DNA from: Agrocybe praecox
Taxonomy: Eukaryota; Basidiomycota; Agaricomycetes; Agaricales; Agrocybaceae
Reading direction: 5' to 3'
Assembly (NCBI GenBank): GCA_964017145.1
Contig: OZ024853.1
Span: forward strand, 1-64,000
DNA: 64,000 nucleotides
Position numbers and translations under genes: made by a program. Below are positions 46,576 to 57,004 of this stretch, in pieces. Every line of letters starts with the position of its first letter. The stretch's first letter is position 1. A model generated the notes under the pieces. It saw only the letters and a list, made by a program, of their open reading frames with translations. It made no database searches and was not told the origin of the DNA.

Positions 46576-47110
46576 TTGCCTTGTTTGGTTTTATTAACTT
46601 GTTTTTATTTATTTTTACCTTTTTGTCCCTGAAAATTTTTTTTGCCTCTTGCCTCTAACCTTAATTTTTTTATAATAATAAGAACATTCGACTACCTTTG
46701 CTTTTGTCTGTGAGCCAACAAAGGTAAAATAGGCAGCAGGCCGCGCTAAACCCGAGGCTACGAGCATAGGAAAAAATAATAATTTATAAACTTATTTTAT
46801 AAGTTCACAACTTAGTTCGATGGATTCACTTCCTTTATATTGCTATATTGTGGGGGAGCTTTTAAGTTTAAAAATATTTTATATTTACTTGCCCCCCCCC
46901 CCGGATTTTTCTAAAAGCGAGTATTCCTAAACTTAAAAAAAGCAATTGCTTTAAATTAACGCTATCTTTTTTTCAGAATAGTTGCATTATAATAATTGTG
47001 CCTTAAGACTAGTGTATAGCTAGTGTATTGGTTTAAATTCACTTTATACACTTAAAAAAAAGAATTAAAATAAACTAAATAAGTTACTTAGTCTATATTG
47101 AATCAAATAA
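46576..47110. other. spacer
   Basis: A hairpin piece (46695-46770, GCTTTTGTCTGTGAGCCAACA), a C run at 46893-46902, and AT-rich DNA. No gene recognised. Confidence 0.5.
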
Positions 47111-47197
47111 GGAAATTTGTTAGAGTGGTTTAATAAGTTCGTCTTGAAAACGAATGCTGAATAATATCAGCCGTGGGTTCGAATCCTACAATTTCCG
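47111..47197 (+). tRNA. trnS2: tRNA-Ser (UGA)
   Basis: The acceptor GGAAATT/AATTTCC is perfect. The stem TTCGT/ACGAA carries the loop CTTGAAA. A long variable arm (GCTGAATAATATCAGC) and T arm GTGGGTTCGAATCCTAC follow. Confidence 0.93.
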
Positions 47198-48296
47198 TAT
47201 CTCTAATTTATTACTAGCTTTTAAACATTTCTAGTATTTAAATTCTTTGCTGGTTAACATAGAATCCAACCACTTTATTTCAGTTTCCTAGATCCTTACA
47301 AGTTTTTATTTAATTAGCCCCTAAGGGTGTCTAGATTTAAACTGTCTTTAACCCCTTTTCATATATTAAATATTAATATAGTTTAGTAATTATCACTTTG
47401 CTAGCTTTAGCTTTGTGGCTTAATTAATTTATATTCCTCCTTTTTATACTACTCTTATTCTCTCTTTTGCTTATGTTCTTTGTACAATACAAAATTTGCC
47501 TAATTTATTAAATTAAAAAGAGTCTACGAGCAGAGGATAACAATAAAAATAAGAAAGCAGAGGGCATAAAATTAAGAATTTAAACTCGACTTTTAACCTG
47601 CCTTTGTTTTATACTAAGAGTCAGCAAATAAGGCTCAGGCAGCTGGAAAAAAGGAGGCAAAATAAAACATATGAAAATGTATCATAAGTAGTGTTAAGAT
47701 TTATTTTTTTAATAATAAAAAGGTTTGACTCCTTATATTATCTTTAACTTAAAAAAAAAAAGGACTTCTGCTCTAGCCTCGTTTTTATTCTTAATTTTAT
47801 TCTTTTGCCTTTGTTTTACAAAGTCAAAAGCAAAGGAAAAATAAAAATAAAAATTAAGAGCAGAGGCAAGAGATAAAAAATTTTTTAAGTAGAATAACCT
47901 ACAAGACTTAATCTTAAGAAGCTATTTTAATTATAGCATTTAAAAATAATTTGTTTTTTCTCCTTTTGCTGAGTATATGCCTCTTTTTATTCCGCTTTTT
48001 TTTTTCCTTAGGCTAAGACCTTATTTTCTTATTTAGCTTTTGCTCATATTTTCTTATGAAATAGGCAAAGGCAAAAGCAAATGATGGAATAAGGGTAAAA
48101 ATCGGAATAAAAAGAAGTAAAAAATATAAAAGGCAAAAGAGCAAAGACAAAATAACAATAAAATTAAGAAAAGCGGTATTTTTAATAACCTCCATTCTGG
48201 TTTTTTTAATATTAACCTGAGGGTTAGCAGAGATAGAAAAAGCATTGTAAACAAATTAAAAAATAAGTAAATTAAGATTATAAAAATATTAAATAA
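47198..48296. other. spacer upstream of cox2
   Basis: Repeats at 47440-47660 and 47780-47880 (GCAGAGGCAAGAG palindrome), and TTATTCCGCTTTTTTT at 47988. The part 47200-47440 has no repeats and no gene I can name. Confidence 0.5.
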
Positions 48297-49818
48297 ATGA
48301 TTAATTTACAAATGTTATTTTCATATTTTATTAATGCTACAGGATTAAATATTTTTAACGATGCTCCTGCTCCTTGGCAATTAGGGTTTCAAGATAGTGC
48401 TGCTCCTGGTTTTACAGGACTTGTTACTTTACACAATACAATTGGATTTTATTTAATTGTTATTAGTTTTGCTGTATTTTGGGTTTTATTTTCTTTAATT
48501 TATTATTATAGCTCAACTAATAATCCTATTAGTCATAAATATTTAACTCATGGTACAGTACTAGAATTAATTTGGACTATTACACCTGCTTTAATCTTAA
48601 TAGCTATTGCTTTCCCTTCATTTAGATTATTATATTTAATGGATATGCCTACATTTGATTTTAATATTTTTATTAATGCATCTACAGGAATAACTATAAC
48701 TAGAGCAGTCTCACTAAAAAATTTACATAGTAGTATTACTGAAATAGTACCTTATGGAAATGTAGGTTCAACCTTGTTAATGAGACTTAATAAACAAATA
48801 AGAAATGAAACACCGTTTACTTACTCTATTAAATCACAACTGGTTGGACATTTATTAGGAGATGGGTCTCTTCATTATAGTAAAACCTCTGTAAATCCAT
48901 ACTTTGTTTTTACTCAGACACTTAAGAGATTTGATTATATATGGAATGTTTACCTAAATTTAGCTCACTTATCAGGTAGATTGCCTTTACTAAATGTTTC
49001 TACCTCTGCTCTAGCCTCGTTTTTATTCTTAATTTTAATTAAGAATAAAAATTAAGAGCAGAGGCAAGAGAACTAAAAGGTAATACTTACTGTTTTTTGA
49101 ACGTAGTTACTAGAAGTTACCCTAGATTGATAGAATTTTATCAACTTTTTTACAAAGATATTGAAGGTAAAACAGTTAAATTTATAACATATGATTTGTT
49201 ACCTTACCTAGACGATATAGCTTTAGCTTATTGAGCAATGGATGATGGAGCTAGAACTAAAAAAAAAAAAGGTTAACCTTTTTTTTTTTAATAGTGGGTT
49301 TTATCTTCATACTAAAGGTTTTTCTTTTTTAGACGTGTATAAACTTGTAGCTATGGTACATTATAAGTTTTCGTTGATTTGTTCTGTTCAAAACCATGAA
49401 GGTAAACCAGTTATATATATTAAAGCAGAATCTTTGAATCTATTTCATAGTATAGTTATTCCTCACTTTCACTCTAGTATGATGTATAAAATTAAAGTTT
49501 AGCTGCCTCTCGAGTTAGCGAAAAAAATAAGGTAGATTTGTTTTTGCCCCCTATTTTATTCTGCTTTTTTTTTTTTTTTAGTTTGAAAAGGAGTCCAAGC
49601 AATGTAAAAATAAAAATAAAAATAAAAATAAAAATAAAAACTTTGTCCCCTTTAGTCGATAGGCTAATTGAAAATTTCACTATATGCTGGAAACTTCTGA
49701 TAATTAGATGTACTAAAAAAAATAAATACTCTCGCAATCGAAATAAGCTTTTTTTATTAGTTAAAATCTTGCTAATTATATCTGCAGCTAGCGCAGGTGC
49801 CTCCCTCTTTCCTTATAT

Positions 49819-49861
<43 letters not shown>

Positions 49862-51749
49862 AATAAAGAAATAAAGAAAGAAATTAATAAACCCTTTTCA
49901 CCCTCCCCTCGCTTTCGCGGTAGCGATAATCTTATTTTTTATAGAATAAAAATAAGAAGACAGCGAGACTTTATTTAAAGGTTTTTTTTTTGTCCTTTTT
50001 CCTTTGTATTATAACAATAGTTAAAACCAAAGGGCTAAGCGAGAGGTTTTAAAAGAACTATCAGCAGGAAACCAAAGAAATCATAATTTGTATGTTTTTA
50101 GTAGGTTCCTCAGAGACTACACGTGAAACATCCTTATAATATTTACTTCTCGCGTAAGCGAGCTAAGCGAAAAAAAGGATGATGATATAGTCCAAATTCC
50201 CTAATAATTTAAATTTACCTTAAAAAATAGCTTAAGCTTTTTTTTAGGCAGCGATTATTTTTACCCAAAGACTAGTATAAATAAATAGGGAAAAAGGAAG
50301 TTATAAGCCCTACATTAACAATTAAAGTTGTTGGGCATCAATGGTACTGGTCTTATGAATACTCTGATTTCATTACAGATAGTGGAGATTCTATAGATTT
50401 CGATTCTTACATGGTACCTGAATCTGATTTAGAATTAGGACAATTTAGATTATTAGATGTTGATAATAGATTAGTTATTCCTGTAGATTGCCATATTAGA
50501 TTAATTGTTACTGGTGCTGATGTTTTACATGCTTTTGCTGTACCTTCATTAGGTTTAAAGTTAGATTGTGCGCCAGGGCGGTTGAATCAAGTATCCTTCT
50601 TAGCTGAAAGATCTGGTACCTTCTACGGACAATGTAGCGAGCTGATAAGTGTAATGGGAAAACACTAGATTGGCTTAAACTATCAAACTCCGGGGACGTC
50701 CTAAAGCTTATGATACCAAGCAGTTATCGAAAGATTAATTGTGGCCAGAATAATCACCTGGGTATGGTAACAAGTCATATGATGAGTGAAAACGAAATGG
50801 ATTATCGCGGATCTAAGTCAGGATTAATCCTGTAAAAGAGCAACGAGTAGACGGTAGTTGGCTTCTAAATAAATAAGCTGTTCCTTTTTACCCTTAATTT
50901 ATTCCGTTTTTTTATTTAAAACGGAATAAATATAAGGCCTGAGCCGCAGGTTAAAAAAAAAGCTTAAGCTTTTTTTTTTAGTTCTTATTTATATAAGAAT
51001 AAAAATAAGAAAAACAGAAGCTTAAGGTGTACTCTAATGGGTTTCGAAAGGAACTATCAAGTCAGAATCCCGGCTAAACAATTACAACAAAGAAAATATT
51101 CTACTAAATCTCCAAAGCATTTAGTAAATCCTTGGTTTATAACTGGATTTGCTGATGCAGAAGGATCATTTATAATATCTATTTATAAAGACGATTTGTC
51201 TAAATTAAAGTGAAGAGTAAATGCTAATTTTTCAAAACATATTCACAATAAAGATATTGCAATATTAGAACTAATAAAAAAAACTTTAGGTGTCTCTTGC
51301 TTTTGTTTGCACAAAGCTGCGAGCAAAAGGGGTAAAGTAAGAAAAAATAGTAAAACCACCGCAATATTTAGAGTCGATAACTTACAAGAATTACAAGTTA
51401 TTATAGATCATTTTTATAAATACCCTTTAGTAAGTGCTAAATACTCTGATTATGTTTTATTTGAACAATGCTACAAGTTAATTAAACAAAAAGAACATTT
51501 AACTTTACAAGGTCTTGAAAAAATTTTAAATGGTATGAATTTAGATAGAAATTTTGAAAGTTAAAAATAAAAAATTTAACTTTTAGCCTAAGTTTCGTAA
51601 ATAAAAATAAAATTGTAGTTTTAGGCTAATAATTGCATGTTAAATCTGATTATCCATGATGTGGTGTTTGGCACGGATTTATGCCTATTGTAGTAGAAGC
51701 AGTTTCATCTCCCGACTTCTTAGTTTGGCTAGATTCAGCTGCTTCTTAA
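48297..51749 (+). CDS. cox2: cytochrome c oxidase subunit 2, three exons
   Basis: Exons 48297-48644, 50297-50643 and 51659-51749 (786 nt, 261 residues). Two membrane helices near the N-terminus, then the CuA domain: [22 protein letters not shown] (CuA His), and the split motif [15 protein letters not shown], which carries the two CuA Cys plus His and Met. Exon 3 supplies the second Cys, the His and the Met. Junctions GAT/GAA and CT/A obey the U/G rule. Exon 3 (29 codons plus split codon) is paralleled by a decayed second copy at 52774-52870, with an endonuclease gene between. All Trp are UGG. Confidence 0.95.
48645..49502 (+). pseudogene. disrupted LAGLIDADG_2-type endonuclease of cox2 intron 1
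   Basis: Fused to exon 1: MPTFDFN..., then [15 protein letters not shown] and [15 protein letters not shown]. At 49003-49070 a 68-bp hairpin repeat is inserted and brings a stop. Beyond it, in another frame, [16 protein letters not shown] and [13 protein letters not shown] continue the family, then a poly-A run near 49258 changes frame again before [14 protein letters not shown] and [11 protein letters not shown]. Two lesions make it inactive. Confidence 0.85.
49003..49070 (-). repeat. hairpin repeat inserted in cox2 intron 1 endonuclease
   Basis: Inverted copy of the CTCTTGCCTCTGCTC palindrome found at 32163-32240 and 55926-56000. The ORF text is continuous on either side. Confidence 0.9.
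49820..49863 (+). repeat. (AAAG)n microsatellite
   Basis: About eleven uninterrupted AAAG units, then interrupted AAATAAAG units to about 49885. Confidence 0.9.
50644..51658 (+). mobile_element. cox2 intron 2, group I, relative of the nad2 intron
   Basis: 1015 bp. Core 50644-50880 and again about 51020-51040: CAAACTCCGGGGACGTCC, AACGAAATGGATTATCGCGG, AGAGCAACGAGTAGACGGTAG, AAGGTGTACTCTAATGG. All are shared in order with the nad2 intron. A hairpin repeat (50890-51010) sits in the loop, and the LAGLIDADG gene follows. Confidence 0.87.
51037..51564 (+). CDS. single-motif LAGLIDADG endonuclease of cox2 intron 2
   Basis: 175 codons, ATG start, one UGA (51211) as Trp in KLKWRVNANF. One motif only ([14 protein letters not shown], near residue 31), then [21 protein letters not shown] and [13 protein letters not shown], the usual end of one LAGLIDADG half. 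A hairpin-like insert ([11 protein letters not shown]) lies in the middle. It may work as a homodimer or be the surviving half of a two-motif protein. Confidence 0.8.
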
Positions 51750-51786
51750 TTTTTTTACCCCCCCATATAAAAATATATATTTAATT

Positions 51787-52716
51787 ATGAAAAATATAAA
51801 CAATATAATTGAGAATAAGAAATCTACATTAAAACCAATGTGGGTTACAGGTTTTACGGATGCAGAAGGTTCATTTATTGTTTCTATAGGTAAAAGATCT
51901 GGCACTAACTGGTTGTCTATTCAAGCTTCTTTTGAAATAGGGCTTCATTCTAAGGATTCCGCTATCTTACAGGATATTTATAACTTTTTTAAAGTAGGTC
52001 AAGTAACTTTGCGAAAAACTCGGCTGGCTGTAGGTTATTCAGTAAGCAAAATAGCAGACTTAACGGATGTAATTATTCCTCATTTTACAAAATACTCATT
52101 ACAATCTCAAAAAAGAGTCGATTTTGAAGTATGGGTTCAAATTGTAAAAATAATAGCAGCAAAAGAACATTTAACCGAATCAGGACTTTTAAAAATGTTA
52201 ACTTTAAAAACTGTGCTAAATAGGGGTTTAACTGAGGCAACTAGAAGTTTAACAAATAAAAAAATTGAAACTCTGGTTAGACCTTTACACTTAGGAAATT
52301 CTTCAGATTTTGCTAAAATTGACCCTTATTGAATTTCTGGTTTTACAGCTGGGGATGGGTCATTTAGTATTAGAACAGTTAAAAGTACTACAACTTATCA
52401 TGCAGGATTAAGATTTAGAATAACTCAACATATTAGAGACGCACATCTTCTAGGACTAATTGCTGAATATTTAGGTTGTGGTAAAGTATATACTAGAGCT
52501 AATAAATTAGCTTGTGATTTAGAAGTTTTTACCTTTAATGATAATTTCCAGAAAATTATACCTTTCTTTAAGAAGTTTCCTATTAGAACCGTAAAAGAAA
52601 AAGACTTTAAAGACTTCTGTACTATTGCAGATATGCTCAAAAATAAAGAACATTCTACTCCTCAAGGTTTAGCTCTAATTAAAGACATAAAATCTAAGAT
52701 GAATAACTTTAGATAG
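51787..52716 (+). CDS. free-standing double-motif LAGLIDADG endonuclease
   Basis: 309 residues, ATG start 37 bp after the cox2 stop, one UGA at 52330 as Trp (DPYWISGFTAGDG). Motifs: WVTGFTDAEGSFIV and WISGFTAGDGSFSI. Each half has its KEHLT/KEHST closing block. It is not in an intron. It sits between the present cox2 3' exon and a decayed copy of another cox2 3' exon, a layout expected for an endonuclease element that carried a replacement cox2 3' end. Confidence 0.9.
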
Positions 52717-52773
52717 TTTTCCCCTTTTGCCATATTTTTATTCCGTTTTTTTACTTATTAAATTATAATTAAT

Positions 52774-52870
52774 AATGATGCGGTGTTTAGCTATATGTTT
52801 ATGCCTATAGAAGTTGTAGCAATAACTCTACCAGATTTTTTAGTTTGGTTAGATTCTACCAGTAACTAAT
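52774..52870 (+). pseudogene. cox2: decayed second copy of cox2 terminal exon
   Basis: TGCGGTGTTT followed, after a small frame disturbance, by [23 protein letters not shown] and a stop. This parallels [20 protein letters not shown] and VWLDSAAS of the functional exon. The copy has lost the CuA His (CGV then SYMFMP in the shifted frame). It is most simply the original cox2 end, displaced when the new end plus endonuclease arrived. Confidence 0.85.
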
Positions 52871-53268
52871 AAATTTTCATTCTTTTCATACCCCCCTACC
52901 CTAAATTTGTTAGAGGTAAACACCTTTTTGGCTAGTACAATTATAACCGATAAATACGCTAAAGATTTATTTACCATTTGTATTTGCTCAATTTTTGTTT
53001 TTTTTTTGATTAAAAAAACGGAATAAAAAGAACCAAAAAATTCTCAAAGGCAAAAGATATTAATAAGAAAATAATTCTTCTAAATCTTTGTCCAAAAGTA
53101 CTCTCAAATAAATTTTTATAATAAAAGGAGTAATAACAAAATTTGTTATACTTTTTTTTTTGTCTTTTCTCAATTTTTCTAAAGCAAAGAAAAAAACGGA
53201 ATAAAAAAATAAGTCTGATATTACTAAAGCGAGGGTTTATAAAGATTGTTTATAAAAATTTACACTTA
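52871..53268. other. spacer
   Basis: C run at 52892-52897, TTTGATTAAAAAAACGGAATAAAAAG hairpin remnant at about 53006, and a second CGGAATAAA piece at 53195. No gene. Confidence 0.5.
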
Positions 53269-53343
53269 GGTTACATTAGTTTAATTGGTAGAATACAGCT
53301 TTGTGGATGCTGGGAAAAGAGTTCAAATCTCTTATGTGACCCT
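53269..53343 (+). tRNA. trnH: tRNA-His (GUG)
   Basis: The acceptor GGTTACA pairs with TGTGACC. The loop TTGTGGA on stem CAGC/GCTG gives GTG. The T arm is AAGAGTTCAAATCTCTT. Confidence 0.88.
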
Positions 53344-53984
53344 TTTGCCTTCCAATAGTGGCTTTTAGTTAAGCTAGTTCTTAAAAATTCAATCTTTATA
53401 TTTGTTTTCTTAACTTCTCTCGCTTCTTAAAATTTTTTTTGTTATTTGCTTCCCCTTAGGAGTAAAAAACGGAATTAACAACCGTTTTTTTAACACCACC
53501 CATAAGTGCTTAAAAAAAATCAACTTAGGCAAAAGTAAATTTATTCAAAGGCAACTGAAAAAGTATAAAAAATAAGGTAGACAAAAGCTGCCGTAAAAGA
53601 GTTAACATCTTATATAGTAACCACTTATATTTATTAGATTAAAAGAGAGGAATAAACATTTTAGATTAAAAAGGGAGATGAAAATTATAACAGGTTAAAA
53701 AGTTTAAATTTTAAACTCTATAACTCTTGCCTCCTTTTTATTCTTATTTATATAATAATAAAAATAAGAACTTAAGGAGTTAAAAAAACGATGTTTATTC
53801 CGTTTTTTACAGCCCCTATAAATCTTATTTTTATTCGTTGGAAAATAAGAACCTTCGCCCTCCTTTGCTTTTTACTTTGAGTCACCAAAGGCAAAAGAGG
53901 CTCAGGCCGCGGGGTAAAAGGGGAAAAGGCTGTGATTTTTTTGTGTAAAAAAAAAGGATACGAGCAGATAGTAATAAAAAAAAA
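53344..53984. other. spacer with repeats
   Basis: Hairpins at 53460-53500 (ACGGAATTAACAACCGT), 53735-53810 and the GCTTTTTACTTTGAGTCACC element at 53868-53910. No gene. Confidence 0.5.
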
Positions 53985-54057
53985 GGGCATGTAACTAAAT
54001 TGGTATAGTATTTGATTGTCAATCAAAAAATTCTTAGTTCGAATCTAAGCATGCTCG
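53985..54057 (+). tRNA. trnD: tRNA-Asp (GUC)
   Basis: The acceptor GGGCATG/CATGCTC. The stem TTTGA/TCAAA carries the loop TTGTCAA. The T arm is CTTAGTTCGAATCTAAG. Confidence 0.92.
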
Positions 54058-54262
54058 TTTAAATTATTTTTATATCCTTTTTATTCTTTTTTTTAAGAGG
54101 AATAAAAATAAGAAAGCAGGGGGCATTAAATAAGAAAAAATAGGAGACAAAAGGCCAAAAAGTAAAAAGCAAAGGTAAAAACTTCATAGAAGTTAAGATT
54201 TTGCTTAAGAATACTTGTAACATGGAATTGGATTTGTAAGGATATATGATTTTTATATGAAC

Positions 54263-55382
54263 TTAACGATTCCCAACAAGCAATTTATCATACCCGTTAG
54301 AAATGGATGTAGTAGTGGGTTTGATTTTTACATCTAAACTATGTAAGGTTCTGAAAAATCGATCTGGGGTTTCTTTCAATAGAACCTTACCATTGAATAT
54401 TGCTTCAACTTCTGTGAATGTTAAAGAATTTCTAGTAATACCCGAAAAAACACTTTTTTCTATAACCTTGTTGGATGAATCTATGTAATAATAACCATAC
54501 TTTTTGTTTCCTATAAAGGAAGCTTTTTCAAGGGTTTTCTCGTCTAATTCATCTTTCATTAAACCTAATGCACTTCCCCTTATTCTTTAGGTAATTTATT
54601 ATATGTGAAAATAGAATCCGTATCTGAGTAATACACATCGTTTTCAAGCTTAAAGGGAGTCATAAGCATTCTGGCATAAGCTGTTACAGCATAAGCTATT
54701 CCAACATTAGACTATACGAAAGCATAATTAGTTTTCATAGTTACTGGCAGTTTGTCATTTACTAGAGATAGAATATGATTATCAAGGTTACTATAAATAA
54801 GCAATGTTATAGTGTCGGCGTTTATCTGTATCATAGATTTAATAATTCTAGTTCTAACATACAGATCTAAACCGGCAATATTAATAATAACTGTTTCTAA
54901 CACATCTAATTTTATACCTAAATATAACTGGTTTAAATGCATTTTGGCTTTGAACCTATCTGCACCAAAGCTATGTTTCTTAATGTTGTATAAATGCTCT
55001 ATATATTTATCAAACAAATTTTCTGGACTGTACTCATAGGCTTTCAATAAATGCACTTTATAACCGTGTTTTATAGTCTTTTTTATTTTTTCGGAAATAG
55101 ATGTTTATTTCCAAGTACCTTTAGGGTATACAGTTTTACCATGATATTTATAAGGTAAAAAGGGAAGTTTAATATTATCTGGACACTCTACAATACATTC
55201 AATAAAACCGAAAAATTTTTCCAATTTTTAGTTTCAATAGCCTCTTTTAGTTGTAAGTTATTTATTTTAAAGATAGCATTCTTTTGAGAGGTTGAGTAGG
55301 CAGTAATAACTACTGGAACTTGACTATTATCTAAAGATTTGATAGTGATAGTTTCAATGTCCATTGGTGAAAACGGTTGCAT
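54263..55382 (-). pseudogene. truncated mitochondrial-plasmid family B DNA polymerase
   Basis: From the 5' end (55382): FSPMDIETITI is the Exo I motif of protein-primed polymerases. Then a large internal deletion, FLPYKYHGKTVYP and KGTW (about 55130), NIKKHSFGADRFKAKMHLNQLY (motif B region, with its GYFG part lost), AYAVTAYARM and YYSDTDSIF (the motif C, about 54620), and finally KKYGYYYIDSSNKVIEKSVF with RNSLTFTEVE. Several frame changes and stops lie between blocks. It is not functional. It is the DNA polymerase counterpart of the RNA polymerase remnants at 32-37 kb, as found in linear mitochondrial plasmids. Confidence 0.85.
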
Positions 55383-55479
55383 GTCCTACACCTCATAAAA
55401 CTTTTTAGCTTTTAAAGGTTTAAACCAAAAATAAAATTAAAAGTAAGGTATATTATTTATTAAAAATATTTACAATAAA

Positions 55480-55550
55480 GCGAGTATAGTTAAAAGGTAT
55501 AACCTCTATCTTCCAAATAGATATTATCAGTTCGAATCTGATTACTCGTA
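55480..55550 (+). tRNA. trnG: tRNA-Gly (UCC)
   Basis: The acceptor GCGAGTA pairs with TACTCGT (one G-U). The stem TCTAT/ATAGA carries the loop CTTCCAA. The T arm is ATCAGTTCGAATCTGAT. Confidence 0.9.
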
Positions 55551-56187
55551 CTATTAAATATTCTTTTTTTTATCACATCTGATCTCTTTCATTATAAGCG
55601 ATAATTTTAATATTCTCTAGCTTAACATATTTTTATTAAAAATACTTTTGCCTCCTTTTTATTCTTATTTGACTCTTGCCTCCTTTTTATTCTTATTTGA
55701 TTAAAAATAAGAACATAAGGAGTTAAAACTGAATAAAACGAGGTTTTATTCCGTTTTTACAGCCCCTTAATGGGCAAAGGCTGCGAGTCTTCGTTTTTAT
55801 TCTTATTTGCATTAGAATAAAAATAAAAAAGCAGAGGATATAAAAACTTTTGCCTCCCTTTAGGTGTAATTTATTCCGTTTTTTGTATAATATACAAAAA
55901 AACGGAATAAATAAAAGCCCCTAAACTCTTGCCTCTGCTCTTAATTTTTATTCTTAATTAAAATTAAGAATAAAAACGAGGCTAGAGCAGAGGGGGCTAA
56001 GGCTGCTGACTCTGAGTCAAAAGCAGAGGAGAACAAAGGTGTAAAAACGATGTTTATTCCGTTTTTTACAGCCCTAATTTTATTCCGTTTTTTTTATTCT
56101 AAACTTTTGCCTCATCTTTAACTCCTAAAAGATCTTACTTTTAGTGACAAAAGAAGGTAAATATCTTATTAATTAATTAAATTAAAT
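55551..56187. repeat. dense hairpin-repeat block
   Basis: Tandem CTCCTTTTTATTCTTATTTGA units (55650-55700), AACGAGGTTTTATTCCG (55738), and copy B of the 180-bp composite at 55848-56029. No gene. Confidence 0.75.
55848..56029 (+). repeat. 180-bp composite hairpin repeat, copy B
   Basis: Near-identical to 32091-32272, differing at a handful of bases (for example CACAGGCTG versus CTAAGGCTG, and one T in the hairpin). Confidence 0.9.
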
Positions 56188-56224
56188 GTGTGATATTAGT
56201 TAGGCAAAGTAATATAGGTTTTTT
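56188..56224 (+). repeat. duplicated nad2 upstream block
   Basis: TGTGATATTAGTTAGGCAAAG and flanks match the sequence just upstream of nad2 (minus strand, about 7752-7786). In nad2 the block is about ten bases from the 78-bp duplicated start; here about 285 bases of AT-rich/hairpin DNA intervene. Confidence 0.8.
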
Positions 56225-56508
56225 TTTATTTTTTTTTTCTTTGCTTATTTTTTTTTTTCTTTTTTTTTTACCTACTTTTTATTCTCCTCCATTTTATTTC
56301 TTAAATTTAATCGAATAAAAATAAAAAAAGAGGAGTTATTTTTAATAAAAAAAATCAAAGCTCCTCTGAGCGATTGCTGCTTTTGTATTAGAGTCAAAAG
56401 AGGCTAAAGTAAATTTATGCTAATAAAAATAAGAAATGGGAGCCAAAAGAACAAAAAAAAAAATTTTTTTTTTACAAAGACAAAAAAATAATAAAAATTT
56501 TTTTAACC

Positions 56509-56586
56509 CGAGTAGATGATGATCTTTATTTCAATATTAACTTTAATAGTAGCTAAGGCTCTACCTGTTTTAAGCACAAATCTTTC
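56509..56586 (+). repeat. exact 78-bp duplicate of the nad2 5' end
   Basis: Identical to the complement of 7664-7741: it covers the seven bases before the ATG and the first 23 codons of nad2. Confidence 0.95.
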
Positions 56587-57004
56587 CTCTTTACTTAAAA
56601 TAAAAAAAATCTTATCACCTAAATCTTTAGAAGAAAAAACAAATAACGACTTAGGCGAAAATTTTGAAGGTTCAAACAATACACCCAATAAAAAAAACTT
56701 ACTAAGTAGTATATTTCTCGGGATTAAAAAAGGCTGGAGTATTCCAACTTTACCGGAGAATATTTTAAAATTACAATTACATCCTTTAGTTAGAATTTTT
56801 AGGTTTTTAGGTGGTGCTTCATTATTAATTATTTTAAGTAAAAGATATACACTTTTCGGACCTTATTTTCTATATATTTGCATGTTTATTGCTTTTTTAT
56901 TTACTATATATCATATTATTTTATCTTTCATTAGGTTTAAATATGTTTGTAAAAAATTAAAAGAAGGTAAAGAATTCGAAGTTAGAAAAACGCCTTTAGA
57001 CTAA
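56516..57004 (+). CDS. chimeric ORF: nad2 N-terminus fused to orf228 relative (orf162)
   Basis: 162 codons. Residues 1-23 equal Nad2 (MMIFISILTLIVAKALPVLS...), then a hydrophilic Asn/Lys/Glu linker (SLEEKTNNDLGENFEGS). From about residue 70 the text is KKGWSIPTLPENILKLQ, IRVFRFLGG-like and two membrane helices homologous to the C-terminus of orf228, which itself follows nad2-nad3. It lacks hairpin inserts, so it shows the unexpanded form of that family. Whether it is expressed is unknown; it carries the native nad2 start context. Confidence 0.65.
   Translation: MMIFISILTLIVAKALPVLSTNLSSLLKIKKILSPKSLEEKTNNDLGENFEGSNNTPNKKNLLSSIFLGIKKGWSIPTLPENILKLQLHPLVRIFRFLGGASLLIILSKRYTLFGPYFLYICMFIAFLFTIYHIILSFIRFKYVCKKLKEGKEFEVRKTPLD

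Larger units (their letters stand above)
48645..50296 (+). mobile_element. cox2 intron 1, group I
   Basis: 1652 bp after LLYLMD. Core near the 3' end: TATATGCTGGAAACTTC (49680), CTATCAGCAGGAAACC (50058), TTCCTCAGAGACTACACG (50107), GATGATATAGTCC (50180). It also contains (AAAAT)n at 49606-49640 and (AAAG)n at 49820-49863, plus a CTCGCGTAAGCGAG hairpin at 50148. Confidence 0.87.

Noticed and set aside
49820..49863. Regular repeats as a CRISPR array
   Set aside because: Units of four bases without spacers; it is a microsatellite. No array-like repeat/spacer pattern is seen anywhere in the window.
49538..49978. 146-codon frame over the AAAAT and AAAG microsatellites
   Set aside because: Low-complexity translation of simple repeats inside cox2 intron 1.
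53772..54026. Open frame on the minus strand overlapping tRNA-Asp
   Set aside because: It is the translation of hairpin repeats (PLLPLVTQSKKQRRAK recurs wherever the repeat occurs) and overlaps the tRNA.
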